From assembly GCA_944989445.1 (NCBI GenBank), contig CALYLW010000137.1:1246134-1310133 (forward strand): a DNA stretch of 64,000 nt. The letters are read 5' to 3'. The notes beneath the pieces are model-generated. The model was not told the origin of the DNA. It was given only the letters and a program-made list of their open reading frames with translations, and did no database searches. Positions 48,370 to 60,300 of this stretch are shown here, one piece after another (the stretch's first letter is position 1; every line of letters starts with the position of its first letter). The position numbers and the translations under genes are program-made. This stretch comes from Ampullaceana balthica (Eukaryota > Mollusca > Gastropoda > Lymnaeidae).

Positions 48370-51300
48370 GTAAATTTATAATCAATTAATTAAAGATGTA
48401 CCAAAAACTATATATAAATATTGTATGTTTTTAAAACAGATATACAGGAGGTCCTCAAGTACGACGTTGATCCGTTCTTCAAACACGTTGTAACTAACCC
48501 GTTTTTTAGTGTAAGTCAGAACATAAATATAAAATAAAATATACTTTAAAGTACTGTATGTACAAGGCTATAAAAAAATGTGACTGTTAATGACATAAAA
48601 AAGTATTTTAAAAAAAAAGAGAGAACAATTCCTTACCACAAAAATTAAAGTAAATATTAATATTAAAAAAAGAGAGAACAATACAATATTGTTTTTTATA
48701 TTTTTATGGGGGCGAGTTCGTAACCACAAAACAGCGTAAGTCGGGACCAGCGTAACCCGAGGACTCCCTGTATTTGCCTTTGATGTAAAATATTATTACT
48801 AACCATGCCAAGGCCAAAATAAGTATAATAATATTAATAATGATAAGTAACAAGGGTTTGTACCTTTTTTGCAATGTCCAAACCCTTTTTATTCTTATTG
48901 ATTTCAAAAGATTTCCTGCAATCCAATCTTACTTCAAGACATAGTTTATCCACCTTCAATAAAAAAAAATGCAAAACTTTGAATTTCATTTGATTTCCAC
49001 TAACCCTAGACACTCGTTCTTGCACATCAGATTAAGAATCCCTTCCTATATCTTTAAAAAAAAAGAAATCTAAATCTAAAAATATCTTATATTAACATTG
49101 GTCATTGGCAGTGAGCTGCAATGAAATTTTATGGTACTTTTCAGTATTTTTATAAAGTAGATTTAGAGGTTTAATCAGTTGAGATGAGAGGTATGTGATT
49201 TTGTCAAGAGAAGTTTGTATATTAGATAAATAAACTTTTTAGGGCTGCGAAAATTAACTATTAATTTCTCGACTAATCGTTAAAATTTTTTAACGATTAA
49301 TTTTTTAAAATGATTAATCGATCCACCACTTATAAAAGTAAAATATTTCGGCCGATAAAAATAAACTAATTTCCGGACGATTATACAAACATTTTGGTTT
49401 TAAACTATTGACTGACGTGACTGTTCACAATGTTAATAAAGGTTATTGTGTCCATTGAGAGAAATCGTTTGCCTACCCTGCAATGTTCCCTCTAAGTCTA
49501 AGCTTCATTGGTCCGTGTGCACAGTTAAAAAAAAACAACTCGTGTGCAAAGTTGCACAACGTCCATTTTTTGTGCAATATTTTACAAAATTTGCTGCGCG
49601 GTGATTCTAAAATCCTGCGTGGCGTCGGTCAAATATCTGCGCAGCCCCGCTGCTTAAAGGGAACATTTCTACCATGTTTTTTACACTTGGCCACATATCA
49701 CCTGCAAACCAAACATCCACTACAGTATCCGAAACTTCAGCTGAGACAATCTAAAGCTATGTGAACGATTGTTCAGCTCGGCTGGATATATTGTCAATAA
49801 GACCCGCTCATCACTTGAACCAAATAATGTCAGCACACTTGTCTTTTTGCGTAGTTGGTTAAAAGATGTCATATAAAGAAGACATTCCAGTGTTATTTTG
49901 ATTTTCGACAAGTACATTTAATAAATGTTACTTATGACACAATAAATTTCTATTTTTGGCTTTAATCGAAATTAACGAAATTAATCGTTAACAGCCCAAA
50001 AAATTTTATTTTTTATTTTATAAACTTTGATAATTAGTTGTCAGTTTTCATTATAAATATTTAAGTTTTTAATAAAGATTTTGTCAATCATAATAAAAAT
50101 CAGTAAGCATTTTAAAAATGAAATTTAATTTGAACTAAATAATTATTCTCAGACTTTTTTATTTCATATTGATCCTCCAAATCATTTTTTTTCAGCAAGG
50201 ATTTTAAATTTAATAAATGTGTGACAATACTTGAGCAGTTCATGGTGCATGAAAGGCTGGCCCAGCTTATAATAGATCTAAGTACTGTTAGTGTAGAAGA
50301 TCAGGGCGCATCTAAATCTTCTCAAGTGTTGGATGTAGAAGCTTCCATACTAGCACAAATTCTGCCTTCTTTCCCTGAGAACATAGCCAACAGACTTCAG
50401 CGTGAAAATAGGTACGCAGACTTTTGGAAGTAATTAATATGTAAACAGAATGTCCTATTGCTGACAATGTATTTGTTTTGAATTTGGGGTGTATGTTAAA
50501 AGACCTTTTTGACTTGACCTATGCAACCAAAAATAATTTAAATTAATTTAAAAAAACTTCATTTATCTAGATCAAATTTTAAATTTAGAAAAAAATATGT
50601 GATTGATAAATTATTTTTTAAAGCAAAGCTCTTTATAATTTTTTTTTATTACCTCATCAATTGATCTTCTCATCTTGACACAGTGCACAATTTCTTCCAC
50701 AAAATTACATCCCAGAAATAGCACTCGCCATCTTAGATGCTCTGCAGTGGGCTCATGATCAATTGGCTAAAAGTCATGATGTTTCTCTTCTTTTTGTTAG
50801 TACTCTTACGGGAAAACTCTGTTTAACGGGATATTCAGGTTAGTCTAACATTTTCTTTAAAAAAAAATATTTATTAATAACAAATCTGAATAAAATTTTT
50901 AAAATATCACAGTAAAATTTAGGAACTATATTTATGCCTCTGTTACATTTTTTTTTGTGGTGCTTTATTTTGTAGATTTATTGCTGGACACCATTTTACC
51001 TCATTTGTGTGTTCGGGTGAGAACTGACTATATTTGGTGTAGAATATGTCAAAGAGTTTTTGCGGGGGTGCCAGACAGGAGTCTAGAAGCAGTAGTGGTG
51101 CCAGTTTTAAAAAAGGTTTCATGGTGAGAAAATTAAAGTACTATATTGAAAAAAATACATCATGTTTCAATTCTACATCTTAACATTTTTTTATAATGTG
51201 GTTAAAAAGTTTTTGAGCAAAGGCATTCATTCGTTCTTGTTTGTATTTTGCCTTTCTTACATTTACTCTTAAACATTTTAATATTTCATTGATTTATGTA

Positions 51301-54300
51301 TTTTTCTTGACAAGTTATTTACATGACAAAATGAAAATGAAATTATGTTCTGAACTTATTAATAGACTTACTAATAAGTTTTGTTTGGTTCCCCCTGAAG
51401 AATATTCATAATAAAAAAATATTTATTTTACTTTAGGTATGGCCTTGTAGAAAAATTTCTTGGAGACTGTGTACTTCACAATACAGGGATAAAAATGTTA
51501 ATATGTACAAAAATGTTGCTCTACAGGAGTTATGCTAGGCCTGTAAGTTATCTATACATTTTTTGTGCATGATCCTCTGTTCGTCTGTTTACTTAGCCAG
51601 ATTTGCTTGAATTGAAATAAATACATAACTACATTATCCTAGTAAACGTAGTTTTTATGTGCCCAGTGTCAATTAAATAAATTCGTTTTTCTTTTAAGTA
51701 CTGAAAAAAAAAGTAAAATTATTGTGCTAAATTCACATTTGTTCTTGAAAATAATTCAACAAAAATAATCCTTAGAAGTTTGTTTAATGTGATTATAATA
51801 TTATGCTTAAGCCTTTACACTTTACATGATTAATTTAGCATGCAAGTTTCTCTGCAATGATATTTTTCAGTGCTGTGAAGCAACTTACTCTTTGAAAATA
51901 TTTCTGTTCCCAGAAGAGAATTCTACACAATATTATAGGCTACTTGGCATCCTTTCCTACACGTCGCCATCTTCTGTTGGAGGTAAGTGCAATTAAGTGT
52001 TTATGGCTTATTACTTTGTGAGAGCTCAGTATAGAATGATAGAGGCAATTAGTAGTTTAAAAAAAAACAAAAAACAAGATATCATTATATCATAGCAAAG
52101 AAAATAATTCGTTTACCTTTTCAACACCAATCAGTAGCTCTTAATAGATGTACTTTAATTTTAATGCATTTCAAAAAAAAATAATTTGGTCTTCCCACTA
52201 TTCAAAATCACCACACAAAACAAAACAAAAAACAACAAAAAACAACACTTTGTTCTTAAAATTCTTAATTAAAGAGAACTTAAGTATAGAAACTAAAATT
52301 AAATACTAATAGTTATATTATAATCTAAGACAATCATGTTCTTGGATCCATGTGGTCATACGTTTTTAGTGGGAACATGGCTCACATTCTGTCATGGATC
52401 TGGCTCATGCTCCATCATGGCTCATATTCCATCTCTGCTCAATCTCCACTGGCCCCACTTTATAAACATCGATAATTCTGACAACCTGACAGTACTCAGT
52501 TTTTAAAAAGAAGGCAAGATGATCTAACTTAATATTAGATTTGAAATCTCTTCTTGAAATAACATAATGATTATCAGCAGCTGTTATTAATGTTCAGTAC
52601 ATTGGAATTCTAGCACTATTCCCTAAATGATTAAAATTTAGCTTAAAAAGATTAATAACTGCTACTAAGACTTGACTGTAAGCCAAACTCAGTTAAACTG
52701 TAAACTGGCAAAACTAAACCAGTGAGGGATAAAGAAATATTAATCATTAATAAAACCCATCAGAAATAAGAAAGATTATGAACTTAACTTACACAAGGAA
52801 ATATTTTAAAAAAAACTTTTTTAGTAAACACATTTTGAGACAAAAAACAAACAAATCTGGCAAATTAGGGGACACAACTTGAATAAAAGAAATATCCAAC
52901 CTTTGAAGTGATGTATAAAATAAGGGCCCTGTTATTTTAAAAAAATGAAGCTAAATAAATTACAATATATTTAAAAAAAACCCATACCAAAAGATATTAA
53001 AATTATTTATTTAAACATTTCTTTCCCTGATGGGATCCCTTTACCTAATTGGATCCCATACTTCGATGAGATCGATCACCCCAATACGATCCTGTTGCAT
53101 AATGGGATCTCGTTCTTGGCTAAATGCCTTCACTGATATGATCCAGTTTCCTAACAAAATCTAGTTCTCTGGTGGGGAACCATCCTTGCAGCAGTAAAAA
53201 AAAAGAGTGATACTGTCTAGGCCGTGCATTTTAGATCAGGACGCCTCTGCCACTTTTCTAACTGGTCTTTTGGTTCAGCTTAGGTCAAAGTTCCTGCCAT
53301 TTTTAGAGCCAAATGTGCTTCCTCTGATCCAGGTGTGCAAAAACCTGCTGGGTGTCTGGGGAGACAGCAGCTCCATGAAGCGTATATCGGCTGAACAACA
53401 TCTCTACATCTCCAAGGCTTTGATGGTGTGTCTAGGAGCACTGACTCAAGATGAACAGAAGAAACACCACGATGGCAAGTTGTTTTGTTCTCAGAGTACT
53501 AAAATTAAAGTTGTAGAGGTTTTAAATAAATTTACAAATAAAATGAGGGGATTGAGTTCTTCTCTCACTCTAAGGGAAAAATGAAAGAAAAAAAATCAGA
53601 GTTTTTACACAAAATTCGGCTACTTTTATACCATTAGATCTAGTTAACATCAATCAAACTCAACTAACACAGCTTAAATTACTTTTAAGAATGTAAAAAT
53701 TACTCTGGGATGTAGATCCCAATTCGGCAGAGAGGCATGATGAAATAGGCTCTGATTAAGTTCTGGTAAAATGTCTACATATGTTAATGACATACATCCA
53801 TGCTAGTCAAGGCTTAAAGAAGAAAAGAGAAAGTTAAAGGACACTGAGAAGCAGCATTAACCATATTATGATTTTCTTATTGATATTCTTCCTTCTTCTG
53901 ATAGAGCTCTTGCACCTCCTAATGCCTGGTGTCCAAGCACATCTAGAGAGCTCGGACCCAAGCATGAGAATGGTCGGCATGACCATTGCTAAAACACTGA
54001 CCCAACTTTTGGAGCCAACGGGCCCACAACTAGAGTTTGAACTTAACATAAAAGATCCGCTGGTGTCAGATCTGCTGTCTTACAAAGATCTTCCTCCAGA
54101 TCCTGGACCATCAGAGGCTGAGAAGCAAGTTATTTTAATATAGTTTATGTACATTTATTTATTTTTGTTTAAAAAATGAGTGAACTTTTAAAGGCAAATA
54201 ATTAAAAGGTCTGCAAATTTTTATAGTTAGCATACAAATTACAAAGAATTTGCTTATTAAAATCTTATTTCTTAGTTTTTGAATGTTTCAATAATTTTTA

Positions 54301-57300
54301 AAAGTATTCCTTTAAATTAGGTTTTAGTATTTTAAATGGGATCTTCAAAATTTTAGATTCAATTTAATGAATTATAAAAATTTTGAATGAACAGAGAAAT
54401 TGTCATACTTCAAACAAGAGAGCCAGAAATCAAAAGTGAGATGGCCAATAAAGAAAAACAAGAAGTTTGTCTCAAAGCGGAGGAATCAGAACTAGACAGG
54501 TGTGAAATAGCTTCAGATTTTAAAAAATAAATTAACAATCATTTGCAAAGCAGCTGGATAGCATTTTTAGATTAAATTTTTTTTTATTCATACTGTAAAA
54601 ATTAAGGTATATAATTTTATAAAGCTTTCAAAAATGTATACATTCATTTCATATCAAATGAGACATAAATTAAATTTATTTAACCTTTTTGACCAATCCC
54701 AGCAACTTCATAAATCTTATTTACTAATTGCACCACTTAAAGTGAAAAGTTAAATGTTTGAATATCTCAAATGAATCTTGTTCTAAAAAACATAGCAATA
54801 GATTCTTTTGTGATTTGATGACTTTGTGACATGGAGCTGCTGAATTTGAGCTTTGTAGTTGAACAAGATTATACCTGTTGAAGGTTTCAAAGATTTAGAC
54901 CAATCGCAGATATCATGTCAAGCCAAGAAGAATTTTTTATTTTTTTAAACAAAAATGTGATTGCCTCTTACAGTTACAGACGTTTGCCTCAGTCTGTGAT
55001 GTGTGATGTTGTTTGCCTAGGGACATGAGTCCTTGATGTGTGATGTTGTTTGCCTAGGGACATGAGTCTGTGATGTGTGATTTTTGCCTAGGGACATGAG
55101 TCTGTGATGTGTGATGTTGTTTGCCTAGTGACATGAGTCCGTGATGTGTGATGTTGTTTGCCTAGTGACATGAGTCTCGGATGTGTGATGTTGTTTGCCT
55201 AGTGACATGAGTCTGTGATGTGTGATGTTGTTTGCCTAGGGACATGAGTCTGTGATGTGTGATGTTTGCCTAGGAACATGAGTCTGTGATGTGTGATGTT
55301 GTTTGCCTAGTGACATGAGTCTGTGATGTGTGATGTTGTTTGCCTAGTGACATGAGTCCGTGATGTGTGATGTTGTTTGCCTAGTGACATGAGTCCGTGA
55401 TGTGTGATGTTGTTTGCCTAGTGACATGAGTCTCGGATGTGTGATGTTGTTTGCCCAGTGACATGAGTCTGTGATGTTGTTTGCCTAGTGACATGAGTCT
55501 GTGATGTGTGATGTTGTTTGCCTAGTGACATAAGTCTGTGATGTGTGATGTTGTTTGCCTAGTGACATAAGTCCGTGATGTGTGATGTTGTTTGCCTAGT
55601 GACATGAGTCTGTGATGTGTGATGTTGTTTGCCTAGTGACATGAGTCTGTGATGTGTGATGTTGTTTGCCTAGTGACATAAGTCCGTGATGTGTGATGTT
55701 GTTTGCCTAGTGACATGAGTCTGTTATGTGTGATGTTGTTTGCCTAGTGACATGAGTCTGTGATGTGTGATGTTGTTTGCCTAGTGACATGAGTCTGTGA
55801 TGTGTGATGTTGTTTGCCTAGTGACATGAGTCTGTGATGTGTGATGTTGTTTGCCTAGTGACATGAGTCTGTGATGTGTGATGTTGTTTGCCCAGTGACA
55901 TGAGTCTGTGATGTGTGATGTTGTTTGCCTAGTGACATAAGTCCGTGATGTGTGATGTTGTTTGCCTAGTGACATAAGTCCGTGATGTGTGATGTTGTTT
56001 GCCTAGTGACATGAGTCCGTGATGTGTGATGTTGTTTGCCTAGTGACATCAGTCCGTGATGTGTGATGTTGTTTGCCTAGTGACATGAGTCTGTGATGTG
56101 TGATGTTGTTTGCCTAGTGACATGAGTCTGTGATGTGTGATGTTGTTTGCCTAGTGACATAAGTCCGTGATGTGTGATGTTGTTTGCCTAGTGACATGAG
56201 TCTGTGATGTGTGATGTTGTTTGCCTAGTGACATAAGTCTGTGATGTGTGATGTTGTTTGCCTATTGACATGAGTCTGTGATGTTGTTTGCCTAGTGACA
56301 TGAGTCTGTGATGTGTGATGTTGTTTGCCTAGTGACATGAGTCTGTGATGTGTGATGTTGTTTGCCTAGTGACATGAGTCCGTGATGTGTGATGTTGTTT
56401 GCCTAGTGACATGAGTCTGTGATGTGTGATGTTGTTTGCCTAGTGACATGAGTCTGTGATGTGTGATGTTGTTTGCCTAGTGACATGAGTCTGTGATGTG
56501 TGATGTTGTTTGCCTAGTGACATGAGTCTGTGATGTGTGATGTTGTTTGCCTAGTGACATGAGTCTGTGATGTGTGATGTTGTTTGCCTAGTGACATGAG
56601 TCTGTGATGTGTGATGTTGTTTGCCTAGTGACATGAGTCTGTGATATGTGATGTTGTTTGCCTAGTGACATGAGTCTGTGATGTGTGATGTTGTTTGCCT
56701 AGTGACATAAGTCTGTGATGTGTGATGTTGTTTGCCTAGTGACATGAGTCTGTGATGTGTGATGTTGTTTGCCTAGTGACATGAGTCCGTGATGTGTGAT
56801 GTTTGCCTAGTGACATGAGTCTGTGATGTGTGATGTTGTTTTGCCTAGTGACATGAGTCCGTGATGTGTGATGTTTTTGCCGAGTGACATAAGTCTGTGA
56901 TGTGTGATGTTGTTTGCCTAGTGACATGAGTCTGTGATGTGTGATGATGTTTGCCTAGTGACATGAGTCTGTGATGTGTGATGTTGTTTGCCTAGTGACA
57001 TGAGTCCGTGATGTGTGATGTGTTTGCCTAGTGACATGAGTCTGTGATGTGTGATGTTGTTTGCCTAGTGACATGAGTCCGTGATGTGTGATGTTGTTTG
57101 CCTAGTGACATGAGTCTGTGATGTGTGATGTTGTTTGCCTAGTGACATGAGTCCGTGATGTGTGATGTTTGCCTAGTGACATGAGTCTGTGATGTGTGAT
57201 GATGTTTGCCTAGTGACATGAGTCTGTGATATGTGATGTTGTTTGCCTAGTGACATGAGTCCGTGATGTGTGATGTTGTTTGCCTAGTGACATAAGTCCG

Positions 57301-60300
57301 TGATGTGTGATGATGTTTGCCTAGGGACATGAGTCTGTGATGTGTGATGATGTTTGCCTAGTGACATGAGTCTGTGATGTGTGAGTTTTGCCTAGTGACA
57401 TAAGTCTGTGATGTGTGATGTTTGCCTAGTGACATGAGTCTGTGATATGTGATGTTGTTTGCCTAGTGACATGAGTCCGTGATGTGTGATGTTTGCCTAG
57501 TGACATGAGTCTGTGATGTGTGATGATGTTTGCCCTAGGGACATGAGTCGTGATGTGTGATGTTGTTTGCCCAGGGACATGAGTCTGTGATGTGTGATGT
57601 TGTGTTCACATATTTCAGTGATGATGATCTGGAGCCCTATGACATGTCCAATGACAAGAAACTCACAAAGCATGCGCCGCCAAAATATGTGCGGGAGTGC
57701 ATGGAAGGTAACATCTTCAACAGATTTTTTACATGTTCTGTAGAGACCAACATATCATTTATTTGGTGTTCAACTAAACTGTCTTCTGCATCAAAGTTTG
57801 TAATGTAAAATTAAAAAAAAATTTTTTGTAGCATTCTTTCATGTTAAATGGTGCTACAATTTTGTTTTATCAGATAAAGTTTTTAAAAAAGTTTGTAAAA
57901 ATATTTGAAAAAGACTTATTTAATGTGTCATCTTTAAAAAATGGTTTGTTTTTTTTATTGCTTAGAATCTATTGAATTCACAACACATTTAAATATTTTG
58001 TTGAAACACTTAAAGCAAATGTTTTAACAAAAAGTGAAAATAGCCCCAAAAGGGCAAAACTATGATACATGATTTTGAAATGATTCATTTGAAATTTATT
58101 TTTCATTAAAAAAAATTTAAAAACAAATTTTCATTTGACTTCCAACTTTTATTCAAGGTTTGATTTGCAGTTCTGAAGACCCTGACAGGACTGAAGTCTG
58201 TCTACAACATGCTGAGAAATTAATAACACAGAAAACAAGTGATTTAGAGGAGGTAACTCAGTTTGACAAGTTTTTGGGGCAAATTTTATAAAAAAATTTC
58301 AGTAGCAGTAATAATTATTAAAATACTTCATATGTACATTAAAAAAATTGGATTTGCTAGTTCATCATTTAAGGCAAAGGTTGAAGTTAGATTAGATATA
58401 AATAAATCATATATCAAAATTTNTGGTTTAAGATGCAATTACTTTTAGTCTCCATAAAAACTGTAAATTAGTTGTGTACTCAGCTAAATAAGAAAACAGT
58501 CAAAGCCATAGCAGTCTAGTTACCGTGATTAAGACAGTATTACTACAACAGTTGTCTACGTGGATAGCCTCAAAATCCACTGCAGAGACTCCAGAAGGTA
58601 CAAAACATTGCAGCAGGCATTGTATAGTGGATGAGGAAATCATGCCACATCAAACTTAGGGATTTCCACTGGCTTCCTGCAGCTGATAGAATAGACCACA
58701 AAATCTTGTCACTGGCTTTATAGATGGATCTGCTTTATAGACAGATCGGCTTTATAGATGGATCGGCTTTATAGATGTACTTGTTTTATAGACGGATCGG
58801 CTTTATAGATGGACCACCTTTATAGATGGGTCTGCTTTATAGATGGATCGGCTTTATAGATGGATCGGCTTTATAGATGGGTCTGCTTTAGAGATGGATC
58901 GGCTTTATAGATGGATCAGCTTTATAGATGGGTCTGCTTTATAGATGTATCAGCACACCATTATTTGATATAACTGACTTCAAAACATGTTTTGCCAAAG
59001 GGGCTGTGTTCCTCTTGACACTACAGTCTTTTCTGAAAGACCAGCTGTCATCCTTTTCATTAATCGAGACATGGGGCATGTCCCAAACTACCCAGACCAG
59101 TGTCTGCCTAAAGACAATGATGGCTAGCGGCAATATTTTGTTAATAACCTTAAGGCGTTGGCTTCTCACAATTCCCTGTATAATTCTTTCCAATGCTCCT
59201 ACAGCTCTTCGGTGAGCCTTGGCACATACATCCCAAGCTATCAATTTGTTCTCATAAAGTACCTGAGCTGTAATACATTGCAGATGAACATAGCACATGG
59301 TATTCTTAGAGTGTTTAGTGGTTTGAATCAATCTAAGAATGAATTGAGTAGTCTGTCCAACATCCGATACAGTTGCTGCTCTACCCAATGAAGCCACTGC
59401 AATAAAAAGAAATTAATTCTTCTCTTATGTTATAATTGACACGTGTCTTATAAATGTCTTTCTCACCAAGTAACCTGCACCTAATTCCTCCTTAAACCTC
59501 TATAATTTTAGTGATAATTTATTAATATGCTTTTTAACAATGTCCACTACCTATATGTTTATAAATCTTTAGATGACAACAAAATTTTAATGTGAAATAA
59601 ATGGTTGATGTTTACAATTACAAAATGATCTAATGTTATTGAAAGATAAAAGTTTTCGCTTCTTATGGTGATAATTATCCCACATTACATGTTTTAAGAA
59701 ATTAAATCTGTATATATATAATTCTCTACGTCACCTAACCATGCGGGGCCACCACGCACGCACGCCGACTCTCTAACCCTCCTCCCGCCCCCTTCACCAA
59801 AGCGAGTATGTGCAAACGAGCATGACGAATGACCCTCGCTGGGCTCGACCAATGTCTCGAGACCAACAATGGTCCTTGCGTTCAGTTGCATTGTTCCTTC
59901 ACAGAATAACGTGAGATTTTTAGTGTACTGGTTATCACGTCCGCCTTATACGGGAAAGGTCCTGAGTTCAAGCCCCAGCGAAAACATTTTTTATTTATTT
60001 TTAAAAATGTCTGTTTGTGCCCGTTCTTTTACCCCTTTATTGCCAACATGGCTGACTCTCGCTAGGGTTGGCCAATCACAGTTTATGGTTGGAAAGGTAA
60101 TGTGGTAAAGGGTGGTGGGCATGTAGATAACCAGGTAGTCGACAGTTCCCCCCCCCCTTTTTCAACCGACGTTCACTTGCATTGTTTTGATTTCTACGTG
60201 CTGTAGTTTGTGTTTGTTCTCTCTCCACTTTCTTTGCACTCTCCATGAGCAAGTCTGCGGTGTATGCTACGCCGCGGGGCGTCTAGTAAAAAATATTCTT

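Noticed and set aside
54125..54130. GT donor at 54129 for TELO2 exon 8
   Set aside because: It joins exon 9 in a frame that stops after 14 codons; the GC donor at 54125 keeps the conserved frame.
54983..57603. Regular repeat array that could look like a CRISPR array
   Set aside because: Units are contiguous 37-bp copies without unique spacers, inside an intron of an animal gene.
58168..58171. Acceptor ttgcag at 58165-58170 for TELO2 exon 11
   Set aside because: It leaves a frame ending in TAA; the upstream ttcaag acceptor gives the conserved SSED sequence in phase.
59914..59986. Functional tRNA-Val gene
   Set aside because: The anticodon loop is changed and the acceptor stem pairs poorly; it lies inside a Helitron-like element.
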